Shown: positions 6,553 through 13,231 of the stretch, one piece after another
Position numbering within the stretch: the stretch's first letter is position 1
How the letters are laid out: the number at the start of each line of letters is the position of its first letter
Assembly: GCA_012841995.1 (NCBI GenBank)
Contig: DUTQ01000307.1
Coordinates: 1-14,216 of the forward strand
Direction of reading: 5' to 3'
Length of the DNA stretch: 14,216 nucleotides
Source of the DNA: Thermoanaerobacterales bacterium
GTDB lineage: Bacteria; Bacillota; Thermosediminibacteria; Thermosediminibacterales; Tepidanaerobacteraceae
The notes under the pieces: model-generated
Told to the model about the DNA's origin: nothing
Databases searched by the model: none
Seen by the model: only the letters and a program-made list of their open reading frames with translations
Translations under genes and position numbers: made by a program

Positions 6553-7791
6553 ATGGCGAAAAGGATATTGCATACTATTTCACAATATCCGGGAAAAACC
6601 GGAAGTGGGACATACCTTCAGGCTATAGTAAAAGAAGCTCATAAAAAAGGATATAGACAAGCAGTTATTGCCGGAATTTCCAAGGCATGTGATGATGTGG
6701 AATTTGGAAAAGTTAAGGATGTTGGTTTTTATCCTGTGATTTTCGAAACTGAAAATTTGCCTTTTCCAATAGTGGGAATGAGTGATGTAATGCCATATAA
6801 GAGCACTAAATACAGTGATATGAGTGAAGACATGTTCCTAAAATGGGAAAAGGCCTTTAAACAAAACATCATCTTGGCTATTGATGAATTTAAACCAGAT
6901 ATAATAATAGCACATCATCTTTGGCTACTTACATCGCTAATTAAGAAATTAACGGATATTCCTGTTGTATCAATATGTCATGGCACCGATTTAAGACAGT
7001 TAAAGCTAGCAAACAAGTTCAAGGATTATGTAACTTGCGGCTGTGATGATTTAGAGCTAGTACTTGCTTTAAATGATTATCAAAAAAAGGAAATAGTTGA
7101 GAATTATAAAATCAGTGAAGAAAATATCCATGTTGTGGGCGGAGGATATGACCAAGATATTTTTTATCCTAGCAATATACAAAGACAAGAAGATAAAATA
7201 AGGCTTATCTATGCAGGTAAGATCAGCTTTTCCAAAGGGCTTATCTCACTAATAAAGGCATATCAAAAGCTTTATAAAACCAATAAAAATGTTGAGGTTT
7301 TATTGGCAGGATCCGGATGTGGTAGTGAGGAAAACACAATAAGACAAATCATACAAAGCACTGACGGTAATATTAAATTACTTGGTCAGGTGCCTCATGA
7401 CATGCTGGGTGATTTGTTTAGGAAATGTCACATATTTGTATTGCCGTCTTTTTATGAGGGATTGTCCCTTGTGACATTGGAGGCACTGGCTAGCGGTCTA
7501 TCAGTTGTTTCATCTGAACTTCCCGGTCTGAAAAAGTGGCTTGGGAAGGAAATAAACAATAGTGGGATAATTGAATATGTGAAACTGCCAAGCCTGATAG
7601 GTATTGATACTCCTAACAGTGATGATATTGAATGTTTTGAGGAAGGGCTAGTTAGCGCAATAGTAAAACAAATAGATGACCTTGAAAAAAACCGCCTTCA
7701 ATATCATAAGGTGCATGAAAAGATAAAGGCATTTTCTTGGCAAAGGATATTTGAAAAAATAGAGAGTTATATAATTAACATAGTGAGCTAA
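6553..7791 (+). CDS. Glycosyltransferase, GT4-like (GT-B fold)
   Basis: Probable retaining glycosyltransferase using a nucleotide-sugar donor. The N-terminal Rossmann half starts RILHTISQYPGKTGSGTYLQ with the glycine-rich acceptor-side loop. The C-terminal half contains YAGKISFSKG (220-229), LLAGSG (250-255) and the GT4 signature EGLSLVTLE (302-310), an EX7E motif with Glu302 and Glu310. It is 412 residues with no signal peptide or membrane helix, so it is cytoplasmic. Start ATG 6553 has AAAGGGAG (6537-6544) eight bases upstream. It stands alone between two transporter units; no other sugar, capsule or lipid gene is nearby, so acceptor and product are unknown. A weak promoter (TTGTAA 6444, TATAAA 6465, short 15-base spacer) may precede it. 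The GT4 call is good; the role is open. Confidence 0.8.
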   Translation: MAKRILHTISQYPGKTGSGTYLQAIVKEAHKKGYRQAVIAGISKACDDVEFGKVKDVGFYPVIFETENLPFPIVGMSDVMPYKSTKYSDMSEDMFLKWEKAFKQNIILAIDEFKPDIIIAHHLWLLTSLIKKLTDIPVVSICHGTDLRQLKLANKFKDYVTCGCDDLELVLALNDYQKKEIVENYKISEENIHVVGGGYDQDIFYPSNIQRQEDKIRLIYAGKISFSKGLISLIKAYQKLYKTNKNVEVLLAGSGCGSEENTIRQIIQSTDGNIKLLGQVPHDMLGDLFRKCHIFVLPSFYEGLSLVTLEALASGLSVVSSELPGLKKWLGKEINNSGIIEYVKLPSLIGIDTPNSDDIECFEEGLVSAIVKQIDDLEKNRLQYHKVHEKIKAFSWQRIFEKIESYIINIVS

Positions 7792-7880
7792 AAATTTCTT
7801 TACAGTCGAATAGCTTTTACCCATAAAGTCTCCATTTAATATAGATATTTCCTATACATAAGTTTAAAATCATAGAAAAT

Positions 7881-7915
7881 ATTAATTTTTAAAATTAATT
7901 CATACACTCTATAAT
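7881..7915 (+). promoter_or_regulatory. Palindrome plus -10 element, possible orphan promoter before the truncated permease
   Basis: A perfect 19-base palindrome, ATTAATTTT-T-AAAATTAAT (7881-7899), overlaps the -35 position of a TATAAT at 7910-7915. No good -35 hexamer is seen. The arrangement resembles an operator-controlled promoter, but the sequence is AT-only and chance is possible. It may once have driven the missing front part of the iron transporter. The rest of 7792-7936 holds nothing recognisable. Confidence 0.3.
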
Positions 7916-7936
7916 AATGATGTAGTAAAAAAGTAA

Positions 7937-9211
7937 CATTTACATTTAACTATTGATCCATATGGATGGCATGGAATAGTAATGATGCAGGCCTTAAGCG
8001 AGATATCGCTATCTGCCATACTGATTATAGGAGTGTTACAGGGAATAGATAAAAACCTTATAAATGCCTCCCGGGACTTAGGGGCAAGTCCATATGAAAC
8101 AATTAAAAGAGTAGTGCTTCCATCAGCAAAATCAGGTATTATTGTTGCGGGTTTTATAGCTTTTGTCAAATCTCTGGCTGACTTCGGTACCCCCATAATA
8201 ATTGGGGGAAACTTTAAGTTCTTAGCAACCGAATCGTATTTGACAGTTATTGGGAGGTCAAACCTTCCAAAGGCGTCTGCCATGAGTGTACTCATCCTTG
8301 TACCTGCAATGCTTGTATTTGCTTTTTATAGATACCATATGAAGGATCTTCAATTGTTTACCAACACAGGATCCAAAACCTTTGAAAGCGGAGAAACAGG
8401 ATTTGAATTAAAAGGCCCGCTCAATACATTTTTGGGAATATTAACATGGTTCTTTATAATAGTAATGATTCTTCAATATGTAACCATATTTGGGTCTGCT
8501 ATCACTTATTACAATGGAAAAAACTATGTGTTTACATTGAAACATATTAAATTAATGAGGTATGGCAAGTGGGGAAGTTTCTTTAGAAGTATAAGATATT
8601 CCCTTATTGCAGGTATCTCTACTAGTTTTATTGGGCTGTTGTTGTCATACTATATTGAAAGAAGAAGGTTTATAGGCTCAAAGATAATTGATTTTATTGC
8701 CACACTGCCATATATAATCCCGGGCACATTCTTTGGCATAGGTTATATTTTAGCTTTTAACAACCGCCCGTTGATTTTGACCGGTACTGAGATAATAGTG
8801 ATATTAAATTGTATCTTCAGGCAGATACCAATTGCATCAAAGGCCGGTTCAGCCGTTTTGACAAACATGAATCCCGAAATTGAAAATGCAGCTAAAGATT
8901 TGGGAGTGCCTAAAATCTTTGTTATAAAGGATATTATATTGCCGCTATTAAAGCCTGCGTTTTTGATAAGCTTTATAAACACATTTACTACAACAATGAC
9001 AACGGTAGGGGCTATTATATTTATTATTTCGCCTGGAGCAAAGGTGGCAACGGTCGAGATGTTTAATACATTGAGAGATGGAGATTATGGAATCGGAGCT
9101 GTCATAGCAAACCTGATAATTATTTCAACTTTATTAATCAACATGGTATTTTCAAAATTAATCCAACAGCCAAACCCCGCCAAGGCATTAGAATCAAAGT
9201 TTCACAGGTAA
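7937..9211 (+). pseudogene. Ferric-iron type ABC permease (FbpB/AfuB-like), N-terminal part missing
   Basis: Inner-membrane permease of the Fbp/Afu ferric iron class, normally about 550 residues with two fused permease domains. Here the first domain begins midway. Homologous sequence (YGWHGIVMMQALSE) is in frame from about 7955, after a TAA at 7934-7936, without a start codon. The first ATGs (7982, 7985) fall inside the conserved region and lack a ribosome site. Both ATPase-contacting loops remain: INASRDLGASPYETIKRVVL (residues 27-46 from ATG 7982) and IENAAKDLGVPKIFVIKDII, the second domain being complete. Roughly 140-150 N-terminal residues and the usual upstream binding-protein gene are absent. 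The ATPase follows 32 bases later. It could be expressed as a shortened 409-residue protein, but a functional importer is doubtful. Confidence 0.75.
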
Positions 9212-9243
9212 GTAACAAAAACTATATATACAAGGTGGTAGTG

Positions 9244-10179
9244 ATGTATTTACAATTACAAAATTTAACCAAACAATTTGATAATATTACTGCCGTAAAT
9301 GACATGAATGTGAATATAAAAAAGGGGGAACTTGTTTCTCTGTTGGGGCCTAGTGGATGTGGTAAAACCACTACTCTAAAGATGATAGGGGGTTTTTTAA
9401 AACCTACCAGAGGAAAGGTAATATTAGACGGAATTGATATTACAAACCTTGAACCCGAAAAACGGCCTATAACAACAGTTTTTCAAAGCTATGCATTGTT
9501 TCCTCATATGAATGTACAAGAAAACGTTGGATATGGTCTTAAATATAGAAAGCAATACTCTAAAAAGGCAGCTCGTGAGAAGGTTGACGAAATGCTTGAT
9601 ATGGTCGGTTTAAAGGATTTTGCAAGGCAAAATGTGACCAAATTGAGCGGAGGTCAGCAGCAAAGGGTAGCTTTTGCAAGGGCCCTGATATTAAATCCAA
9701 AGGTACTTCTTCTTGATGAACCATTTAGCAATTTAGATGCCAAATTAAGAGTAAAGATGCGCAACGAAATAAAGGAATTACAGAAGAAAATCCAAATTAC
9801 AATGATATTTGTCACACATGATCAAGAAGAAGCTTTAAGCATATCCGATAGAATAGTCATAATGAATGATGGAGTAATAGTACAAATAGGGTCACCTAAA
9901 GATATATATACAAATCCAAAAAATCAGTTTGTAGCCGATTTTATAGGAAGGGTTAACACACTAAAGTTGGGAGAAAAAACATTACTTATAAGGCCGGAAA
10001 ATATCGCCATAACATCCGAAGACACCGGTCACAATGGGAAAATAATACAAAAGCAATACATGGGGCCATATACAACATATTTCATAAAGATCGGGGAGCA
10101 AACGATTCAAGCAGATATATCCTCAATAACTGATGAAGCCTGGGAAATTGGAGAAAGTGTTAATATCAAATTTATGTAA
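9244..10179 (+). CDS. ABC transporter ATP-binding protein, FbpC/PotA-like with TOBE domain
   Basis: ATPase subunit that would energise the adjacent iron-type permease. Motifs: Walker A GPSGCGKT (35-42), Q-loop Gln81, signature LSGGQQQR (134-141), Walker B VLLLDEP (154-160) with Glu159, switch His192. A C-terminal TOBE-like segment (about 235-311) contains LLIRPEN (247-253), common in the spermidine/iron/molybdate ATPase class. At 311 residues it is slightly shorter than typical FbpC (about 340-350). ATG 9244 is preferred over GTG 9235, which lies inside the likely ribosome site AAGGTGG (9232-9238). The gene looks intact although its permease is truncated, so it may be recently orphaned or serve another permease. 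A terminator closes the unit. Confidence 0.87.
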   Translation: MYLQLQNLTKQFDNITAVNDMNVNIKKGELVSLLGPSGCGKTTTLKMIGGFLKPTRGKVILDGIDITNLEPEKRPITTVFQSYALFPHMNVQENVGYGLKYRKQYSKKAAREKVDEMLDMVGLKDFARQNVTKLSGGQQQRVAFARALILNPKVLLLDEPFSNLDAKLRVKMRNEIKELQKKIQITMIFVTHDQEEALSISDRIVIMNDGVIVQIGSPKDIYTNPKNQFVADFIGRVNTLKLGEKTLLIRPENIAITSEDTGHNGKIIQKQYMGPYTTYFIKIGEQTIQADISSITDEAWEIGESVNIKFM

Positions 10180-10241
10180 TAGCTAGTCACTAAAGCAAAT
10201 TAAGTTTTAGCTTGAGAAAATAAGCATTGTGCCACTCTAGG

Positions 10242-10264
10242 AAGATCCATATGGATCTTTTTTT
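10242..10264 (+). terminator. Rho-independent terminator of the iron-type transporter unit
   Basis: AAGATCC (10242-10248), loop ATAT, GGATCTT (10253-10259), then a seven-T run to 10264. The stem-loop is a perfect 18-base palindrome. Confidence 0.85.
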
Positions 10265-10313
10265 ATGTCGTTAAAAGCGCTGAATATAGAAATTATCGAT
10301 ACCAAAGCAAAAT

Positions 10314-10330
10314 TTGATAAATATTATCAA
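10314..10330. promoter_or_regulatory. Palindromic operator candidate upstream of the Cys-rich transporter
   Basis: TTGATAA-ATA-TTATCAA is a perfect 7-3-7 inverted repeat ending about 24 bases before the -10 at 10355, so a bound protein would cover the -35 region. The half sites recall FNR/CRP sites (TTGAT...ATCAA), but the spacing of seven instead of four argues against a standard FNR site. The regulator is unknown. Confidence 0.4.
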
Positions 10331-10354
10331 TTTTTAAAACGGCAACAAACAATC

Positions 10355-10360
10355 TATAAT
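10355..10360 (+). promoter_or_regulatory. -10 element of the Cys-rich transporter operon
   Basis: A perfect TATAAT lies 45 bases before the ATG at 10406. No TTGACA-like hexamer sits 16-18 bases upstream (around 10331-10338 the sequence is TTTTAAAA), so the promoter may be weak or activator-dependent, consistent with the palindrome just upstream. Confidence 0.5.
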
Positions 10361-10405
10361 ATATGAGGATGAAGTCATAAAAAATGTTTTAGGAGGGTTC
10401 ATTAT

Positions 10406-11554
10406 ATGAACAAGGTTTTAAAGAAACTTATCTGCATAACATTATCAATATTAGTTTTTTCAATGCTTTTAGTAGGTTGTTCAAATCAAAATACCCAGAC
10501 ATCCGAATCTCCAGAAGGAGAAAACGAAGAAGTACCAGAGATAATATTCTCTTGGGGAAACTCGTTACATACTGCAATGCCCGAAGTTGCAATAAAAAAG
10601 GTTGACGAGTTTAAAGAGAAAGGGGTTTATTTTAACCCACTTTCTAAGGATAAGTATGAGCTTATTGAAGATGGCAAAAAATTAGCTGTCATTAGTTATG
10701 TGCCAAATAAAGGGGCTTCAGAGGTGGCTACACTTATGGGTCAGGGGCACATAGATGCGGCTTTATGTTCTAATACCGGAATCTTATCAGCTATAGACAA
10801 GGGAACAGATGTGAAAATTTTATGCCCTGTTCAGACAGGAGCTATAGCATTAGTTTTTCCACCAGACACTGATTTTTATGGCTGGGAAGACTTAAAGAAA
10901 TATATACTAGATTCAAAAGCGCCAGTTAAAATTGGGTATCACTCACCAGTAAGTGGCCCGAGATTAGTTTTAGAATCTGTTTGTATAGCAGAAGGATTAA
11001 AAGTGACGGAAGATCCCAGTGATGCAGATGCGGATGTGTTGCTAGTTGACTTAAAAGGAACAAGCAACTTGATACCTTCATTAACAGGAAAACAAGTTGA
11101 TGCTTGGGTAGGACCTGCACATTTCCCTGAAACTGCTGAAAGCAAAGGATTAGGCAAGATAGTTCTTCATTTGGAGGATTTTCCACCTGAAGGCAAATGG
11201 GCGAATTTCCCCTGTTGTGTATTTTCAGTTAGAGAGGAAGTTCTAAATAAGTACCCCGAAGTATTTAAAGCATTAACTAAAATCCTTGACGAATGTTGTG
11301 AGTATTGTATGGAGCATAGAGATGAAGCGTCTGATATAATGGCAGATTTTATAGGTATAGAAGGAGATATTATCAAGACTTCAAAAATTGTCTATACCAC
11401 GGATCCAACCGAAGAATGGATTGATGGAATTAAAATTTATGTAGATGCGTTAAATAAAATGAACAAGTTTGATGGAAGATTAAAGGAAATGCCCTTTGAT
11501 GAATTAGTAAATAAATGCTTTGATTTCTCCTATATCAAGGAAATAAAAAAGTAA
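10406..11554 (+). CDS. NitT/TauT-like ABC transporter substrate-binding lipoprotein 1, Cys-rich
   Basis: Extracellular binding lipoprotein of an SsuA/TauA/NMT1-like importer, 382 residues. Signal peptide with lipobox LVGC ending at lipidated Cys25, then a Ser/Glu-rich linker. The bilobed domain contains TLMGQGHIDAAL (109-120), KIGYHSPVSGPR (175-186) and GKQVDAWVGPAHFPE (228-242). Cysteines are unusually many: a vicinal pair C270-C271 (NFPCCVF) and CCxxC at C297, C298, C301. C270, C271, C298 and C301 are kept in the paralogue at 13232, while C121, C140, C193 and C297 are not. AGGAGGG (10391-10397) precedes the start. Permease and ATPase follow. Sulfonate, nitrate or taurine substrates are conventional for the family; the paired thiols suggest a soft metal or thiol-reactive ligand, which is inference. 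Confidence 0.85.
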   Translation: MNKVLKKLICITLSILVFSMLLVGCSNQNTQTSESPEGENEEVPEIIFSWGNSLHTAMPEVAIKKVDEFKEKGVYFNPLSKDKYELIEDGKKLAVISYVPNKGASEVATLMGQGHIDAALCSNTGILSAIDKGTDVKILCPVQTGAIALVFPPDTDFYGWEDLKKYILDSKAPVKIGYHSPVSGPRLVLESVCIAEGLKVTEDPSDADADVLLVDLKGTSNLIPSLTGKQVDAWVGPAHFPETAESKGLGKIVLHLEDFPPEGKWANFPCCVFSVREEVLNKYPEVFKALTKILDECCEYCMEHRDEASDIMADFIGIEGDIIKTSKIVYTTDPTEEWIDGIKIYVDALNKMNKFDGRLKEMPFDELVNKCFDFSYIKEIKK

Positions 11555-11558
11555 TGGG

Positions 11559-11590
11559 AAAGGCCTTCTGGTAAATTGAAGGCCTTTTTT
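11559..11590 (+). terminator. Terminator-like hairpin between binding protein 1 and permease
   Basis: AAAGGCCTTC (11559-11568) pairs perfectly with GAAGGCCTTT (11578-11587) around a nine-base loop, followed by a T run 11585-11590. It lies inside the apparent operon, five bases after the stop of the binding-protein gene, and the permease ribosome site begins at 11591. Partial termination here would make the binding protein more abundant than the membrane components. Confidence 0.8.
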
Positions 11591-11603
11591 AAGGAGTGAG
11601 GTT

Positions 11604-12434
11604 ATGAGTAAGGCTATTAGAAACACAATTACCAGCTTTATAGTGCCGATATTATTTATTTTTACTTGGGCTATTTTTGCTACGAAGTTAAACAATCCCA
11701 TGATATTACCACAAATTAATCAGGTTTTGAACAACTTTGTTCATGCTACTGATGATTTTATAGGATTGGGATCAATCCCGCGAAATATCATAGTAAGCCT
11801 TATAAGGGTTTTATTGGGATATTGTGTTGGTGTTATTATCGCTCTTCCACTGGGTATATTTATGGGTTACAAAGAGAGCATATCAAATCTTTTTAGCAAG
11901 TTTATAAATACTTTAAGGCCGGTACCTGCATTGAGTTGGGTTCCATTGGTATTAGCATGGTTTGGGCTTGCGAGCCTTGCCACATTTTTCGGGGTTCCAT
12001 ATGGGCCTAAACAAGTGTTTTTCGACAACTTTAAATTTGCCATGATTTTTATAATTGGCATGGGAACATTTTTTCCCGTAGTTTCTGGTGCGGCTTTTGG
12101 TGTAAAAAATGTACCTAAAACCCTTATAGAATCCGCTAAAGTACTAGGAGCAAGCAATCGCGATATATTTTTTAAGATACTGATACCTGCTGCAGGCCCT
12201 AATATCATAAACGGATTAAGGGGAGGATTAGGTAGTGCATGGGGCTGTTTAGTAGCTGCAGAGATGCTGCCTGGAAGCTTATCCGGGTTAGGGTATTTAA
12301 TAACACATGCATATGAATTGGCAAGAACGGATTTGGTTGTAACAGGAATTATATGTATAGGTGTTGTTGGTGCTTTGTTGGATTATATTTTCGTAGTAGT
12401 AGAAAAAAGGCGTTTTTCATGGTTAGGCAGGTGA
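11604..12434 (+). CDS. NitT/TauT-like ABC transporter permease
   Basis: Membrane subunit of the Cys-rich importer, 276 residues, SsuC/TauC-like. Helices are visible near residues 10-27, 62-88, 146-165, 210-232 and 244-266. The ATPase-contacting loop reads LIESAKVLGASNRDIFFKIL (174-193). Family segments RPVPALSWVPLVLAWFGL (105-122) and SGLGYLI (227-233) are present. Between WFGL and the next helix lies a longer loop than I expect in the family (about residues 123-146, SLATFFGVPYGPKQVFF and on). Start ATG 11604 has AAGGAG (11591-11596) seven bases before it. The ATPase gene follows after seven bases, so the two are translationally close-coupled. Confidence 0.9.
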   Translation: MSKAIRNTITSFIVPILFIFTWAIFATKLNNPMILPQINQVLNNFVHATDDFIGLGSIPRNIIVSLIRVLLGYCVGVIIALPLGIFMGYKESISNLFSKFINTLRPVPALSWVPLVLAWFGLASLATFFGVPYGPKQVFFDNFKFAMIFIIGMGTFFPVVSGAAFGVKNVPKTLIESAKVLGASNRDIFFKILIPAAGPNIINGLRGGLGSAWGCLVAAEMLPGSLSGLGYLITHAYELARTDLVVTGIICIGVVGALLDYIFVVVEKRRFSWLGR

Positions 12435-12441
12435 AAATAAT

Positions 12442-13200
12442 ATGACACAAGAATACATAATTAGCTTGAAGAACCTCTGCAAGAGCTATAATACAAAGGA
12501 AAATTTAACTGTTGAAGCATTAAAGGATATAAACCTTGATGTAAAAGAGAATGATTTTATATGTATTGTAGGCCCATCAGGTTGCGGCAAGTCTACCATG
12601 CTTCGCATAATCGCAGGCCTTGAAACTGCAACAGAAGGTAAGATCATTTATGAAGGAAGAGAACTGCAAAAGCCTACAAAGGATATTGGAATGGTATTTC
12701 AGGATTATTCCCTACTTCCATGGAGAACAGTACTGGACAATATAGCATTGGGTTTGGAATTTAAAGGCGTAAGCAAAAACAAAAGATTAGATATTGCATC
12801 AAGATACTTGGAACTCATTGATATGACAAGGTTTGGAAAAGCTTATCCCTACGAACTTTCAGGAGGTATGCAGCAGCGAGTTGCAATAGCAAGGGCATTG
12901 GCAAATGATCCACATGTATTGCTGATGGATGAACCTTTTGGCGCTCTTGATGCACATACGAGAATACTTTTACAAAAGGAATTGCTGAGAATTTGGGAAC
13001 GAAATAAAAAGACCATAATGTTTGTAACACACAGTGTAGATGAATCTGTATACCTGGCTGATAAGGTGATTGTCATGTCCCGTAATCCGGGAGAAATCAA
13101 AGAGATAATTAATATTGATATGGAAAGACCAAGAGATAGAGGTGATATTAAATACGCTACCATGACAAGCAAAATACTTAAAATGCTTGAAGTGAGTTAA
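12442..13200 (+). CDS. NitT/TauT-like ABC transporter ATP-binding protein
   Basis: Cytoplasmic ATPase of the same importer, 252 residues, SsuB/TauB-like. Walker A GPSGCGKS (44-51), Q-loop Gln87 followed by the class-typical LLPWRTVLDN (91-100), signature LSGGMQQR (139-146), Walker B VLLMDEPFGALD (159-170) and switch His197 are all present. ATG 12442 has a modest AGGTGAA ribosome site (12429-12435) overlapping the end of the permease gene. The second binding protein begins 31 bases downstream with no terminator between, so it belongs to the same operon. No anomalies. Confidence 0.92.
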   Translation: MTQEYIISLKNLCKSYNTKENLTVEALKDINLDVKENDFICIVGPSGCGKSTMLRIIAGLETATEGKIIYEGRELQKPTKDIGMVFQDYSLLPWRTVLDNIALGLEFKGVSKNKRLDIASRYLELIDMTRFGKAYPYELSGGMQQRVAIARALANDPHVLLMDEPFGALDAHTRILLQKELLRIWERNKKTIMFVTHSVDESVYLADKVIVMSRNPGEIKEIINIDMERPRDRGDIKYATMTSKILKMLEVS

Positions 13201-13231
13201 ACTTCTGAAACATGACAAGGAGGAAAAACGA

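Noticed and set aside
6471..6644. 57-codon ORF overlapping the start of the glycosyltransferase in another frame
   Set aside because: No ribosome site before ATG 6471, and more than half of it is the shadow of the glycosyltransferase reading frame.
9235..9243. GTG 9235 or GTG 9241 as the start of the FbpC-like ATPase
   Set aside because: GTG 9235 overlaps the likely ribosome site AAGGTGG; ATG 9244 has better spacing and matches the usual N-terminus.
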